Assembly: GCA_027943245.1 (NCBI GenBank)
Contig: JANDJZ010000064.1
Coordinates: forward strand, 1-64,000
Direction of reading: 5' to 3'
DNA from: Acanthamoeba sp. SK_2022b
Taxonomy: Eukaryota; Discosea; Longamoebia; Acanthamoebidae
DNA length: 64,000 nucleotides
A model generated the notes under the pieces. The model saw only the letters and a program-made list of their open reading frames with translations. It was not told the origin of the DNA and did no database searches. A program made the position numbers and the translations under genes. Below are positions 12,601 to 25,200 of the stretch, in pieces. How positions within the stretch are numbered: position 1 is the first letter of the stretch; every line of letters begins with the position of its first letter.

Positions 12601-12852
12601 GCACACGCACACGCACACGCACACGCACACGCACACGCACACGCACACGCACACGCACACGCACACGCACACGCACTAACAAACCACCCAACGACAGCTC
12701 TTTCGTTGAACATGAAGCCCGACCGCGTCAACATCCCGGTGCAGAGCGTGAAAAGGCTCTACCAGGAGATGACGCTCAAGGATCTCAAGGTGCGCGTGCC
12801 AAGCTCGGGGCCTTGCGTTTGGCCATTCGACTCGGCCGAGTTGACTCACGTC

Positions 12853-12924
<72 letters not shown>

Positions 12925-13819
12925 TGTACAATTAGCATCTGCTGTGGCGCTTCCGACACATCGATAGGGACGGCGATGGCTTGATCTCCTACGCCGAGTT
13001 TGCTCACTCTCTCCGGTTCTCTCCACCTCCCTTCTCCCTTCTCCCTTCTCCCTTCTCCCTTCTCCCTTCTCCCTTCTCCTCCTGCACTTGTAGCCAATCG
13101 TTCTCTCTCTCTCTCTCTCTCTCTGACGAGCGAATTGGACCTTGGGACAGGCTGCCCCAAGACTCGGTCTACACCAAAGACCTGTTCAACCTGCTCGACA
13201 CCGACGAGTCTGGCTCCATCGATTTCCGGTGCGGTCATCTCCCCTCCCCCCACACCCACACGACCCATCGATTGCGTGAAGGCCCGGCGCCTTGTCGCAG
13301 CGCGATAGCCTTGGCTCACGCGGAGTGGCGGTGGGGTTAGGAAATTTGTGGTGGGCATGTCCTCGCTCAACCGCAAGGTAGACAAGCAGCAGATCATCGA
13401 GCTGGCCTTTGCTGCGTTTGACAAAGAAGGTTTCCGAAACCATCGCCCCCCCACCCCCCCAAAGACCACGCATACAGCCGAGGCTCACCGTTGATGTCAG
13501 GGCGAGGCTACATTGAACGAGGACAGCTGCGTGACCTGCTCCACGAGGTGTTCCCCACCATCGGGGACGAGCAGCTGGACGCCCTCTTCGACGCCGCCGA
13601 CGCCGATAAGGACGGCCTCATATCCCAAGGTGCCCGCCTCTGGCCTCGCCAACCCAGCGAGAAATCTGGCTTGCGCGCTGACGCCTCTCTTGTTGCGCGA
13701 AAGGCGACTTCACGCGCTTGGCGGAGGAGCATCCGGGCTACGTGGGCATCATGGAGAGCTCCACCCGCAACCATCATCGTGTCGCTCGCGATGCCAGCGC
13801 CGGGGCCACTGTCCAATAA
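9620..13819 (+). CDS. EF-hand lysophosphatidylcholine acyltransferase (LPCAT1/2-like) with long N-terminal extension
   Basis: LPCATs re-acylate lysophospholipids with acyl-CoA in membranes. The core begins with NPFVYDSPLTLYEKVKLTFG (10690-10850) and a membrane segment. Then come the acyltransferase block I VVANHVSFVDPF (HX4D, about 11412), block III FPEGTTTNGKAL (about 12070) and PLQPVLIKYPHRHFDP. The C-terminus has EF-hands: DRDGDGLISYAEF (12968), DTDESGSIDF (13199) and DADKDGLIS (13598). Upstream exons (9620-10447) give an Arg/Ser-rich stretch without acidic residues, like a mitochondrial presequence. They also give a hydrophobic segment, FGERLMYIAAVGSFFVVPTV. Splicing CAAG to AGGCC at 10654 keeps the frame. 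No in-frame ATG exists downstream of 10457 before the core, which supports one fused gene. If that intron is retained, the frame stops at 10457 and a separate small protein would result. One intron (after ARLAALPK) appears to start with GC. Confidence 0.85.
11015..11121. repeat. (GACAC/GGCAC)n pentanucleotide microsatellite
   Basis: Long run immediately before the 3' splice site of an LPCAT intron. The acceptor AAAAG at 11125 lies only a few bases after the repeat. Confidence 0.95.
12592..12676. repeat. (GCACAC)n microsatellite
   Basis: Hexanucleotide run filling most of an LPCAT intron between EDALLMVE and ALSLNMKPDR. Confidence 0.95.
12854..12922. repeat. (GT)n microsatellite
   Basis: In the LPCAT intron just before the first EF-hand exon. 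Confidence 0.95.
13027..13080. repeat. (TTCTCCC)n minisatellite
   Basis: Seven-base pyrimidine repeat in the LPCAT intron between EF-hand exons. It is followed by a CT run at about 13103-13123 and could itself act as a polypyrimidine tract. Confidence 0.9.
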
Positions 13820-13954
13820 GCAAGTTGATGTTGTGTGTAAACGTTACAAGAAGTCTCTCAACCTCCTGCTTTGCCTTCTCCATTTGGCTGGCCTGCCTGT
13901 AGCGCGTGTAGGACCAAGTGCTCAAAGAGCGATCATTTCATTCGGTTAGCGAAG

Positions 13955-16900
13955 TCACACGGCCACTACACGTGCCGCTGTCCGGACACTCTCCACGTCG
14001 AGGTTGTACTGCACGAGCCGCAGCGCTTCGTCGTCGTTGTCGTCATCTGCACCGTCCTCTCCGTCGCTTTCGCTACCGGAGCTGCTGCTGGAGGTGGTGT
14101 CGTCAGCGCTCGAAGCCGTGGAAGAGTCCCCCGCCACGGATTGTAGAAGCCTTCGCCAACGGCTCGCCCTGGCGTGCTCCTCATCTCCCTGCTTCGGTTG
14201 GCCGTCGCAGCTGCCACTCTCGGCCAGACTCGCCCTTTGTTGCTGTGGCGGTGGCGATGGTCGGAGCTGGGCGAGCAGGGTGTCGAGGGCCCGCACGATC
14301 TCGGTGAAGTTGGGCCGACACTCGGGGTCCGTGGCCAGGCACTGCGCCATCAGGTCGGCGAGGCTGCGGGGGCAGTCCTTGGGTATGGCCAGCTGCCCTC
14401 CGCCGGCGATCTGAGACCAAACCACACAACACAAGAGCCAGCCAGTCAGCCAGCCAGCACTCACCCCCTGGGAAGGGAGGGGAGGGAGATGGAGAGGGAG
14501 AGTGGGGGCACCCGAAGGGCAGCCTGGAGAGGAGGCAGGTCGTCCCACGGCTGCTGGCGCGTCCACATCTCCCACAAAAAGACCTGTAGGAGCATGTGGT
14601 CGTGGTAAAGGGAGGGCTGAGCACAGGTGACTCGCGCGATGTGGTGAGCTGGAAGGGATGCGGTACCCCAAAGGAGTAGGCGTCGGTCTTGTTGCTGTAG
14701 GTGCCCGAGTGGATGGACTCGGGGCTCATCCACTTGACCGCGCCGACGCTGCTGTTGGTGTAGTTGCGCAGCGACGCGGTCACGCCGGCGACCATCCGCG
14801 AGAGGCCCAGATCGCTGATCTTGCCCGTGTAGTTCTCGCCCACGAGCACGTTGCGCGCGGCGATGTCTCGGTGGATGACCTGTTGATGCGATTCCACGCG
14901 ATGTGATGTGCATCGGTTCATTCGAGAAACACTCCGCGCCGCGAGACGTGGGGGGGGGAACGTGTGGGGCGTGCGTACATTCTCCGAATGGAGGTGGAGG
15001 ATGCCGCAGGCAGCGTCGCGAGCCAGCTTCACGATGACCTCCAGCGGCAGCTTCTTTCTCTGGAGGAAGATGGCAGGGGAGGTTGGTACATCAGCTGACG
15101 GTCGTCCATCGGAGTGGAGCAAGGGAAGGGGGGGGGAGAGGGAGGTGGCCTAACGACTTGTTACCTTCTTGATGAGGAGGTCGTAGACGCTGCCGTTCTG
15201 GACCCATTCGGTGACGAGACACAGTTTGGAGCCCACCGTCACGGCGCCAAAGAAGCAGGCTGCCCCCCCCCCCCAAGGACAACGTTCAGAGCCAAGTGAC
15301 AGAGGGACAGCAGGCAAAGTGTGTGTGTGCGTGGCGGAGGGAGGTGCTGGGCGAGAAGACGCACTGCAGTTGGGGTGGTGGCCCAGCGCCTGCATCAACG
15401 CCGCTTCTCTGCGGAACTCCTTGATCAGCAGCGCCCTCTGCTCGGGGTCTGTGCACAGAGACGACGTTGGCCACACGACAAAAGAATGAAAATTAAAAAC
15501 AATTAAATAATTATATAGATAAAAAGCAAAGAACGAAGGCGAAAGGGGGGGGGGCAAGAACGAAGAGGCGATACCGTCGGAGGGCATGAGTTTGAGCTCC
15601 TTGATGGCGCAGTCGACGCCGCGCCACTTGCCCTTGTACACGCGCCCGAACATGCCGCTGGAGATGATGCCCTTCTCCTCGTCCCACTCGAGCTCCTCGA
15701 TCGCCAGCTCCCTGTGCCTGCGCACGAGCGCGTCCAGTCGGTAGTCCTCGTCCAACTTTCTCTGCCGTCGCGCCAGCTCGTCCTTCTGTTGTGCCTTCTG
15801 ATGCGCCTCCTCCTGCTGCTGTGGCCGTCGAGATTCGAGCTTGACCGGCCGCACGGTCGGCGCTTCGCTCTTCCTCTTCTCGTGCGTGATGGTCCACCTC
15901 CTCCTCCTCCGCGCGATGCTGCCCGCCGCGTCTGCAGTCGCCGCCGGGAGGTCATGATCGCCGCTCTCCCTGCCCTCGCTCCTGCTCTTGCGTCGCCCCT
16001 TCTTCTGCTTCTTCTTGAGCATCTTCAGCCTGTGCTCCAGCGTCGTCGTCGAGCCGTCGTCTATGCTCCGTGTCGTGGCCGCACCCGTGATCGAGACGCG
16101 CACGTAGTCCTCGCGCTCATCTTCCTCCTCCTCCTCCTCCTCCTCCGCGGCCTTGCTTCGCCGGTGCACGATTCGGTCGATCGCGCTCTTGCTCCGCTTT
16201 CGGGCAATGCGCACCGACCGAAGCGCACTGCCTGCCAGGCCGCCGCCGCCGCCGCCGCGCGCCCGATCTCCGCCAGCAGACGCATCGCGGCTGCCGGTCG
16301 CCTTCTTGGTGGCCACCTCGCCTTGCTCGTCGCCTCCGGTTGACGCGTCGAGCGAGGGCGCCGTAGTCGATGGCCGGGCGTCGATGGCGTCGGTGCCCAG
16401 GTGCGCCTCGTCCCCTCCGGGCCGGAGCTGCGCCATGGCGTGGGCCACGGGGAGCGACGTGAGCTCATGAACCAGGGCCTCGTTGTGGTGGAGCGTCTTG
16501 ACCAGCCGGCGAGCGTGGTACTTGGTCAAGCGAAAGTCGCACGTCAGCTCCTGTGCGGAAGTGGTGAGTTCGTGGGAGGCCTGGCGTGTGTAGTGTGAGG
16601 GAGGTGGAGCCCGCACCTCTTCGGTCATAGCGGAGAGGTCGTCGAGCAGGATCTCCTGGGCCAGGAAGTGGGGCCAGTACTTGACCAGCTGCAGCTCGCG
16701 CAGGAGACAGTACAGCCGCACGTCGCCAGAGGCCACGACCTCGCGTCGCTCCGTCTCGGTGGTGAAGAGCGAGAAGGAGGTCAGCGACTGCGACGATGAC
16801 AAAGTCGACGACAAGCTCGTCGACACGAAAGCCGAAGACGACCGACGGGACGACAGAGGCGAAGACGATGCAGACTTGGACGTCGCGGCAGGCGTCGCCT

Positions 16901-17965
16901 TGTCCGCGAGCGGCGAGGACACGGAACGCGGCGAGCGCATGAGAGAGAAGCTGGACAGAGACCCGAAGAGATGGGGCACCATCGCGCTAAACGATCGCCG
17001 CCGCCTATGATGCTTCTCGGCTGCTGCACGGCCTCCTCCGTCATCGCCGTCAGTTGACGAGACGTGTGTGTCAAACTCTGAGGAAGACGACAACGAGGCC
17101 AAAGGTGAAGTCTTCAAGGTGGTGGTGGAGTGTAACGCGACGTGCGGGGTGGCCTTCTCCTTCTTGACCTTCTCGCTACGTCGTTCGCTCCAGCTGTGCC
17201 GCTTGTGAGGCGGTTGGGATCTGTTCTCCTCGTCCTTCTTCGCCGGCTCGGTCTCACCTTCGTGTTGCTGCTCTTGGAGGCGCTGCTGGGCTCTCTTCTT
17301 CTCCTTCCTCAGGGAGCGATCATCGGCGCTGATGGTGTTGCTCCTGAGATCGTCTGCCGACTTGGCCGTAGCAAGACGCTTCTTCCGCCGTAGGGGCAAA
17401 GGAGACCAGCCCTTGATCGCGTCTTGTGACTTGCTCTGTGGTTACAGCCGCGCATCAAGAGGGGAGAGGGCGAGATTTAATCGTACATCCTAATGATGGA
17501 AAGATAATGGAGGGAACGTACCAAGTCGGGTTGTGGCAGAGCTGTGGTGGACCCAGGGCGCCTGAAGGGCGTGGGGCTATGTAGTTCGCACGAGTCAAAT
17601 GTATTGGATTGTCGTCGCCCATCCCTGGGCAGGCACAGGGTGGCTCTCGCCCTCTTGCCGCCCTGCTGGTGCGTCTGCGACTGTCCCTGCTCTTCGCCTT
17701 CCTTGACCCCGCACTGCGGCTGTGGCGGCGGTTCGCTTTTCCTTCTTCTTGCTCGCACTATCTCGTCCTTGCCCTTGCGCACTGCCACTCCGCCTGCCTC
17801 GTCGTCCTCGTCCTTATTCACCTGCGCAAGGTTGTTCTCGGGCGGGAAGCCCTCCGACTTCTCTTCACGCTGCCTGGGGGAAGGCGGGGGGACGCGCCTG
17901 GCCTCGAGTATGGCGTCCACTTCGTCCCTGTCCCAGGCCTTGTACCTCTCCACCATGGCTGCCAT
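13955..17965 (-). CDS. SAM-domain protein kinase with tyrosine-kinase-like catalytic motifs
   Basis: Exon 1 starts at MAAMVERYKAWDRDEVDAI (17965). A long basic/Ser-rich disordered region follows to about 16750. Next is a SAM domain (YCLLRELQLVKYWPHFLAQEI, then LTKYHARRLVKTL, 16730-16440), more low-complexity sequence, and the kinase. Kinase landmarks: SSGMFGRVYKG (glycine loop), CAIKEL (Lys), EFRREAALMQALGHH (helix C Glu), HRDIAARNVLV (catalytic loop), SDLGLS (DLG in place of DFG), VKWMSPESI and DAYSFGV. HRD-x-AARN and KWM-PE are typical of tyrosine kinases; Ser/Thr kinases usually have K in the catalytic loop. The tail is Ser/acid-rich and ends at TGA 13957-13955, convergent with the LPCAT gene 135 bp away. 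The SAM domain suggests oligomerisation or docking. Substrates cannot be seen. Confidence 0.9.
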
Positions 17966-18484
17966 CCTTCCAGTCTTCACGTCTTCGCAAGTGGACGCGA
18001 CCGATGGCCTGACTCGCTGACGACTTCGTTTCAACCAGTGCCGTGCGATGAGTGGGCCGCAGCAATGTCGTGCCTTGTCGCAGCCGTCCCCCTTCTCGTG
18101 GGTTCTCGCCGGTTCGAGCTCGGCCTGGAGGCTTGGTGTATGTTTGTGTGTGCAGTGCACCGTGTTGTTGAAGGTAAGGTGGTGCAACAACACCAGCAAC
18201 ACAGCAGCCAAGTATGCTGCAGCCTGGGAGTGCCTGCGTGTTGATGCCCAAAACCAGCCTGCCTTGTCCATTTAGCAGAAATGAAAGGTCACGGATGGCA
18301 TCCAAAGCCTCCCCGGTACATCCATCCAAGGATGTTTGAGATAACTGTATCAAAGTCACGCCCCTGTCTCGCTTTTGGCCACGCGAGTGACTTAGGTGCA
18401 CAAGGGGGGGGGTCCGAGTCCTTTCTGTACAAGAGAACTTTCGACTTACTTACAACTGTACACTACGTCCAGGCACGGTAGTCT
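17966..18484. other. Intergenic region between the SAM-kinase and the histidine kinase
   Basis: Presumed promoter of the SAM-kinase and 3' end of the histidine kinase gene, both on the minus strand. I see no clear TATA box or RNA gene. A GGTTCGA word at about 18112 is not part of a tRNA. Confidence 0.5.
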
Positions 18485-21100
18485 CTAGATCACGTGCTGT
18501 GGCTGCGGGATGTCATGCACGCTGCCTCTCTGCCGAGGCCTCCTCGACTTGGAGTTGGCGCGACCTGAGCCGTCGCATCCTCCGATCCATCGCTCGAGAC
18601 ACCGGTGCAGCTGCTCCATCCTTGGGGGCTTCAGCAAGAAGTCGTTCATCCCGCTTTCGAAGCACTTTCTCGATTCTCCATTGAGCATGGAGGCACTGAT
18701 CCCGATGATGGGCATAGTGCTAGCAGGCGCTGTCGTTCTCTCGTTCGATGACGCAGCCTCCTCACCCTGCTCGCGTTCCTGCAAGGCAAGCTCCCCGCTT
18801 TCGTTCCTTTCGTTCTCGTCTTCGGCTGTGCTCACAGCTCGTTCCCAAGCCCTGATTGCTTCGGCGGTCTGGTAGCCGTCTAGCCCGGGCATGTGGATGT
18901 CGCACAGGATGGCATCGAACGGCAGCCCCGAACCGCCAAGCCGGGGGCTGTGAGAGCCTCCGATGTCGTCTTCCGAGTCATCTCCCGAGTTGACGGTCTC
19001 GTGCGTCTGCTCCTTGTGCTTCTCTTCGAGGAGCTCGAGCGCCTCCGAGCCGTTCCACACGGTATCGACTTTGCACCCGAGGTTGTGGAGCATCCGCTTC
19101 ATCGTCATTTGGATGAGCCTTGAGTCCTCGACCAGCAAGATGCGCTTGCCCTTAAGCGGCGACTCTTCGGCGTCGCCGTGTCGGCAGGGATGCTCGTCGC
19201 CCGAGCTCCCGATATCGTCCTCGTCGGCAGCGGCGCTCTCCCCGACCGGGAGCCGCACTTCGAACCAGAACTTGCTCCCCTGGCTTCGCTTGCTCTCCAC
19301 AGCGATGTGGCCGTCCATAGCCTGCAGTAGCGGTTTGTCTCCGTTCAGTGGGACACACGTCGCTCGTCTACGGTCACCAGGCGCTGTACCTGACATATCT
19401 TCTTGCAGATGGCCAGACCGAGCCCGAAGCCATGCGACTTCTCCAGCTCCGAGTCCACCTGAGTGAAGGACTTGGGTGACGTGGAATATGAGCGATGTTG
19501 AATGGGATGACATGTGCGAGTCTGCCTTGACAGAGGCGCTACCTTAAACAGAGTGGAAGCCACCTCGGAATCGATGCCGATGCCGCTGTCGATCACCTCA
19601 ACGCGGATCTGTTGGCCGCGTACCGAGAGATGAGCTCATCAGTGGAGAGGAGTGGATCGGTTGGGGTGCGCGTGTCTACCTTGTCGGTTTGATTGCGCAC
19701 TTCGGTTATGTTGACTTCAACGAAACCGCCAGCGCGAGTGAACTTAAAGGCGTTGGAGAGCAAGTTGTCGATCACCTGACGCAGCCGGATTGGGTCGCCT
19801 GGAGACGTAAGCTCGGTCAGCGAGAGCTAGGCCGCATCGTTGCACCACAATGAGGGTGACCTACCGCGCCGTATGGGGTGCGAGATGCTGACATTCGCCC
19901 GGAGCTCGATGCTGTTGCTATCAGCCGTGACCTTGGCCGGCCGCAACAACTTGTCGACCAGGTAGGCCAGGTCGAACTGCTGCTCGCGCAGATCGAGTGC
20001 GCCCAGCTCCACCCGAGAAAGCTCCAGCAGATTGTTCAGAAGGCACAAGAGGTGGTTCGACGACTCCTGGACGACATCGACCACCGTCCGCACTTCTACT
20101 TCGCGATATTGTGTTCGCCAGCCGACCATAAGCACACGAACCAAGCAGGTCCACATAGAGTTGGGGAAGGTCTTGCTTAGAACCTTGAGGAAGCTCGGTT
20201 CTGAGCAGATCGGCCGCAACGTATTGAATGCTCTGGAGGGGAGCTCGCAGATCTGGGTGATGAGAGAATGCTCAGGTGAGACGGATAAAAGATCGAGGCG
20301 AGGATATGGGAGAGGGGAACCTCACCGTGGCTGATGAGAGCAAAGAACTTCATGCGTTGGTCCAGGCACTTCTGCAATCGTATCGCAGCGTCTCCGTGCA
20401 GGTACTCGTGCATGAGCGAGGTGAGACAAGTGCACAGCACGATCGAGAGTCGCAGGACGGACGCGTGCAGCGAGCTCGGGTTCGGCGGTGTTGAGCATCC
20501 TATGCTAAGGGTTGGGCGCGATTCCAGAAGGGCCGCTTCTAAAGCGATGACGAACAGGAGGCACATGCCCAATCGCCTCCCAACCACGTGCACGCTTGCC
20601 ACTTAACCAATAAGAGAGTATGAGCCAGACTGTGGCCTTGATAACCTATCATGTCCCCCAGAAGTTGGGTGGGTACCTGCGAAGAGGATAAGGCAGAGGT
20701 ACTCGATGCTATGCGTGTCGCCCTCCTGGCTCAGCCACAACACTACGGCTTGCGAGTAGAGGAGGAACATGAAGACAGCCAATCGGAGGTGGCCCGTCAT
20801 GTGGTAGACCAGCAGGTTGCATGGGTAGAAGGTCAGCGAGACCCACCGCACGAAAACCGCGGCGCTCTCGCCCCGGGCGTTCAGTTCACTGGCCACGAAG
20901 AAGTGATGGACGGCGAGCGAGGGCAGATTTCCCAGGAAGTAGAGCACATGGATGGCCACCAGGAACTGGGCCTTCTTCTTGTCCTCGGCCCCCGCATTCT
21001 GGCTGGGCGACGCGGTGCTGCTGTCAGCAAAGGCAATCGGTGCGGAGCCCTCACCGAGTAAGCTCGCGAGAAGTGAGCGTCGGCGGGCGCCTGAGAACAT
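18485..21100 (-). CDS. Membrane-bound hybrid histidine kinase with receiver domain
   Basis: The N-terminal region (from ATG 21100) has several hydrophobic segments (FLVAIHVLYFLGNL, SLTFYPCNLLVY, AVFMFLLYSQAVVLWL, YLCLILFA, then MCLLFVIALEAALL and LRLSIVLCTCL), consistent with a membrane sensor. The dimerisation/phosphoacceptor helix reads FALISHDLRAPLQSIQYV across an intron, with the H-box histidine intact. The catalytic domain has the N-box RLRQVIDNLLSNAFKFT, G1 VIDSGIGID, the F-box FTQVD and G2 GFGLGLAI. The C-terminal receiver has LLVEDS, phosphoacceptor Asp in AILCDIHMPGLDG, PIIGISAS and LLKPP. It carries two unusually long acidic inserts, after ALELLEEKHK and between IRAWER and TMPIIG. 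This fits the sensor kinases of phosphorelays. The stimulus and partner phosphotransfer protein are unknown. The start is the first ATG in frame. Confidence 0.9.
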
Positions 21101-22202
21101 GACCGCTGCCTTGGGCCCTCGGAACTGACGATCGTTCTTCTCTCCCGCCCACTGCGCTGGCCGTACCGTAGATGGCTCCCGAGTATGTACAACCTTCAAA
21201 CAAACCAACTAGAGGCACCGCTCGTGGGTCCGCCACAGGTACTGATGGTGCCAGGGACAGAAGAGAGAGGACTGCAACAGACTAGTTGGACGATCGGGTG
21301 TGAGGGGAGCAAGTGGAAGAGAGATAGCTTCGAGGTTGGTCACGAGCTCGTGGCGAGGTGCACAGGTTGTGGTGCTTGAGACAGAGAGATAGGGTGGAGA
21401 TGGCGCGCTCTGTTGCTGTGCTGTCGTGTGAGTGGTGCTGGGGTCAAAAGAAACCTGGGCGAAGAGTGGGGGAGCAGGTGGAGTGCTGACTAGGTGTCGG
21501 CACGAGACGTTCAGGAGGTGTGCAGAGACCTATCGCCGGTTTGGTGCCGATGAGCTGGACGTCAACCTCTTGCCAAGGTGCACCGCTCGTCGAGATTCCC
21601 ACCATCTTGAATGCCCCAATGAGGCATGCACATGCGCGGCACGACCTAGTAAAGGATCTGCACATGCCCGCTCCAGCCATTCATGTGATGGCGCTGTTTC
21701 ATCCTTACCCCTTCTCTGTCGCTCGTCAGTTGATTGGGAAACGTCAGCGGCTGAAAGTGGTCGATTATGGTCTAATTCAAGGGTCCTTGACGAATGTACT
21801 GACGCAAAAACGGCGTTGGCACGCGTTGTTCTACAGAAGAGGCATTGGGCGAGGTGGATCAAGCGACTTGCATCACCGTCACTAAAAACAATGCTTCCGC
21901 GTTCAGGTTATCCCGCTGCCATCAGCCACGCCCTTTGTACCAGTTTGTTGCAGAGCTTGCCGCAGAGGCCGCGGACAGGCACACCTCTTGGCCAAGTCGT
22001 GGCTCTGTTGTTAGCGCGCAGATCCGTGGTCTCGACCACCCGCAGTTGATGGTAAATCTGCGTTGTATTTCTTCAATAGAGAGGTTTTCTTTTAGCATTT
22101 CCCTTACGCCTTTTCGGCGAGCACCGAAAAAAACTCGTCACTTGCTTGCCGGGAGAGGAGGATTGCAGCGTTTGCTTCCTGGAACAGGTAAGCAACCACA
22201 AC
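21101..22202. other. 1.1-kb intergenic region between divergent genes
   Basis: Lies between the starts of the histidine kinase (-) and the C2-PARP gene (+). Some open frames exist (for example + strand 21432-22049), but they have no recognisable motifs and overlap each other. I call no gene. It presumably holds both promoters and 5' leaders. Confidence 0.5.
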
Positions 22203-25200
22203 ATGTTCAAACCGCGTAAGACTAGCGCAGCTGATGGTCAGCTTACTGTCCAAGGTGCGCCCCGCCGGCGCCTCGCTACTCCACCGGGACTCGCTCTCAA
22301 CTCCCCCACCCCCTTTCTTTCTTCTCACAGTACTCGAGGCAAGGAACCTTGCCGCCAAAGATAGAAACGGTTTGGCTCTCCACCACCTTTCGCTAGCCAC
22401 TGTCGTTTCTCCCGTTAATAATTCTGTGAATATCATGTTTTTTCGTTGCCTCTCGTGTCGTTGTTGGGCGCTGCCTCCGCCGTAGGATACTCGGACCCGT
22501 ACTGCGTGTTGTTGTGGGGCAGGGAGAAGCAGCAGACAGCCCACATACGCAGGTCGCTCAATCCCGTGTGGGGCGAGACATTCCAATTGTGCGCACCCAT
22601 GTCCCTCATCATCAACCACCGCCATTGCTCCCTTTACCCGAGCTTTTGACTCACCGGCAACGGCGACCACAGCGGTACGACGGCTGACCCAGAGGGAAAG
22701 CTCCAGGTCGTCGTGTGGGACAAGGACCGCCTCTGGCGCGATGTGCGTACTTTTGCAGCAGTGTGCTGCATCGTCTGTTTTTGCTGGCAATGCATTGGTC
22801 TTGGTTGGCCCCGCTCACCTCTCATACTAGGACTTCTTGGGCACGGTCACGATCAACGTTGGCGCCCTGAAGGGCAAGGGCACCCTCGATCAGTGGTATC
22901 AGCTTGGTCCGAGGCCCGGCAGGCAAAAGGAGGTCGTGTCGGGCGACATTCGCCTCATCATCACCCTCCGTCTGCCCAGCGTATGGCCCTTCGCCCGCCA
23001 ACACACACCGCAAGTGATGTCAATCGTGCGCCGTAACAGGCCACGGACACATACGTGTGACTTCTCTCGTATGCTAACCCGACCACGTATGCATTGGGAT
23101 GGCTGCACACCAGGATGGAGACATCAGTTCCGACTCGGAGCCGGAAACGCGCAGCAGCAGCGGCGACTCCACCGTGCCTCCAGCGAAGCCAAGCTCCACT
23201 GACAAGGACGAGCCCAAGGGCGAAGAAGCTGCGGAGCCCGAGAGCGATGAAATGGCCCTGGTCAATTCCTACCTGCACGCATCCCAGAACAAGGCCGAAC
23301 CGAAGAAGAAGCAGCCGAAGAAGGAGGTGAGTAAACGTTTGCTCCCTTCCATGCGTGGACGCCTCACACGCAACGCTCAGAGCTCTCATTGTTTATATAA
23401 TATTCGATTATTGTATTCTTATTTATTGTCACACAATAGGCTAAAAGCGAGAAGAAGCCGAAGAAGGTGCTTAAGCGCAGCGAGCCTGCGACCGAGGCTG
23501 TCATCAAGGAGATGCAGCGCGTGTACCAAAATACTAAGGACTCCTGCGTCAAGAGTACCCTTTCCCCTGATTTCCGCACGCATTGGTCCTGGCAAAATTG
23601 GCTGGACTTATTTTTATTATTTATTATTCAGAGATCCAGTGGGACCGCAGCAACAAGACGGTGAGCGTGCAGCTGTCCAACGTCGAGAATGGCACCGTGA
23701 ATTTGTCCATCTTTCTTGCCGACGACACCAGCCCCGTCACCATGCTCGAGGGCGTGTCGGGACATGTCGACGAAAACAAAGTCGAGGTACCGTGCTCTCG
23801 CTTCCGCATTCCTTGCTCGACCACGGGCTGACATCGCATGGCCGGTCGTTTCTTGACTGGCCGCGATCTGGACAGAGGCTCGTTGACCAGGCCAACGACT
23901 ATGCCAGCGGCCAGAGCCCTGCGCTTGCCGACATCTTGAACTTCATCACTTCGCGTATGCCACCTCCGCGTCTGCTGGTTGCACCATGAAGGCCTTCTGA
24001 GCAACCAATCTATCGACTTTGCGGTTGCGCAGGCTTCGATCGTTCGCTCAACAAGTCGCAGTTTATGGCGTCCATCCGGGCGTCGCAGCTCGCGCCAAAG
24101 GGCGCCGACGCGTCGGATGACGCCCGCAAAGAGGTGGACAGCAAGGGCAAGGGCAAGGCCGACGATGACGACCTGCGCAAGTCCAAGCTGGGCCTCTCGC
24201 AGGCCTTGGGCAAGTCTTGGAGGACTGCCAGCGCCACAATGGTACCGCACGTCAAGCCCTACTCCCACCTTGCGCGTTGTGTCAAAAGAGGGCCCACTCT
24301 CACCCGTGTTTGCACGCGTCGACGCCAGCCCGATGACGATGACGACGAGGACGACTACGACGACAGCGACTACGGCAGCGATGACGAATACGACTGGGAC
24401 CTCCCTGTGGTATGTGCGCGGCCGCTCAAGCGACTTCTCGCTCTCCTTTCCTTTCGTCGACTTCTCACTCGCGCTCGCCTGCGGACGGGCGTGCAGGAGG
24501 AAACGCTGCTTGAAAAGCACGTCAAGCAGCTGCAGGTCGTGTTCGGCAGCGAGTGCGCGAGTGTACGCTTTGCACCGCGTCCTAGTCTGTCCATTTAGCG
24601 CGTACGCGTGATGTACTCACGTTCAGGTAATATTGCAACGTTATGCGGGCAACAGGTGTGGCGGGACCTCGGCGTGGTGCGTCTGTTTGTCGATGCCCAC
24701 TTCTTCGAGGAGAACGCTGCTGAGGCCATGGGCGTCGACCGTGAGCAGCCCATTACCATCATCATCACCTTTGGCGAAGGCTACCTCGAAACCCTCACGG
24801 TACCGGTCTTCTCCGAGCTGTACCTCACACCGCATGCCGGCCAACGCTCACGAGCACTGCATGCGCGTTCAACCACCAGGTGCCCAAGGTGGAGGTGAAG
24901 CAGCTGAAGAATCCTCGCTTCGCACTCGAGTTCCAGCTCACTCAGATCGCGCAGACCTTCATGAGGGTGCGTAACGTGCACGCGCGCAAACCACGCGAGC
25001 ACACGCGCACGGCGCTCACACCACCACCATCGCACACACGGTGGCTATGTGTAGGACAACTGGCCGAAGCGTAAGATGGGCATTTCCCTGCCGTCGACCA
25101 CCGAGAAGAAGGACAGGAAAAAGGTGCGCCTCCTTCCATCTCCTTACTCCTCATCCGCGCCCCTCTCGTCGCGCTAACGCATCGGGCGCGTGTACATGGA

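Noticed and set aside
12576..13026. ORFs rich in Arg-Thr and Cys-Val repeats in the LPCAT region
   Set aside because: They arise from (GCACAC)n and (GT)n runs inside introns.
18100..18130. tRNA B-box-like GGTTCGAG
   Set aside because: No acceptor stem, A-box or anticodon arm can be built around it.
21432..22190. Open frames upstream of the C2-PARP gene as extra exons or a separate gene
   Set aside because: No recognisable motif, several mutually overlapping frames, and the C2 domain already has a suitable start at 22203.
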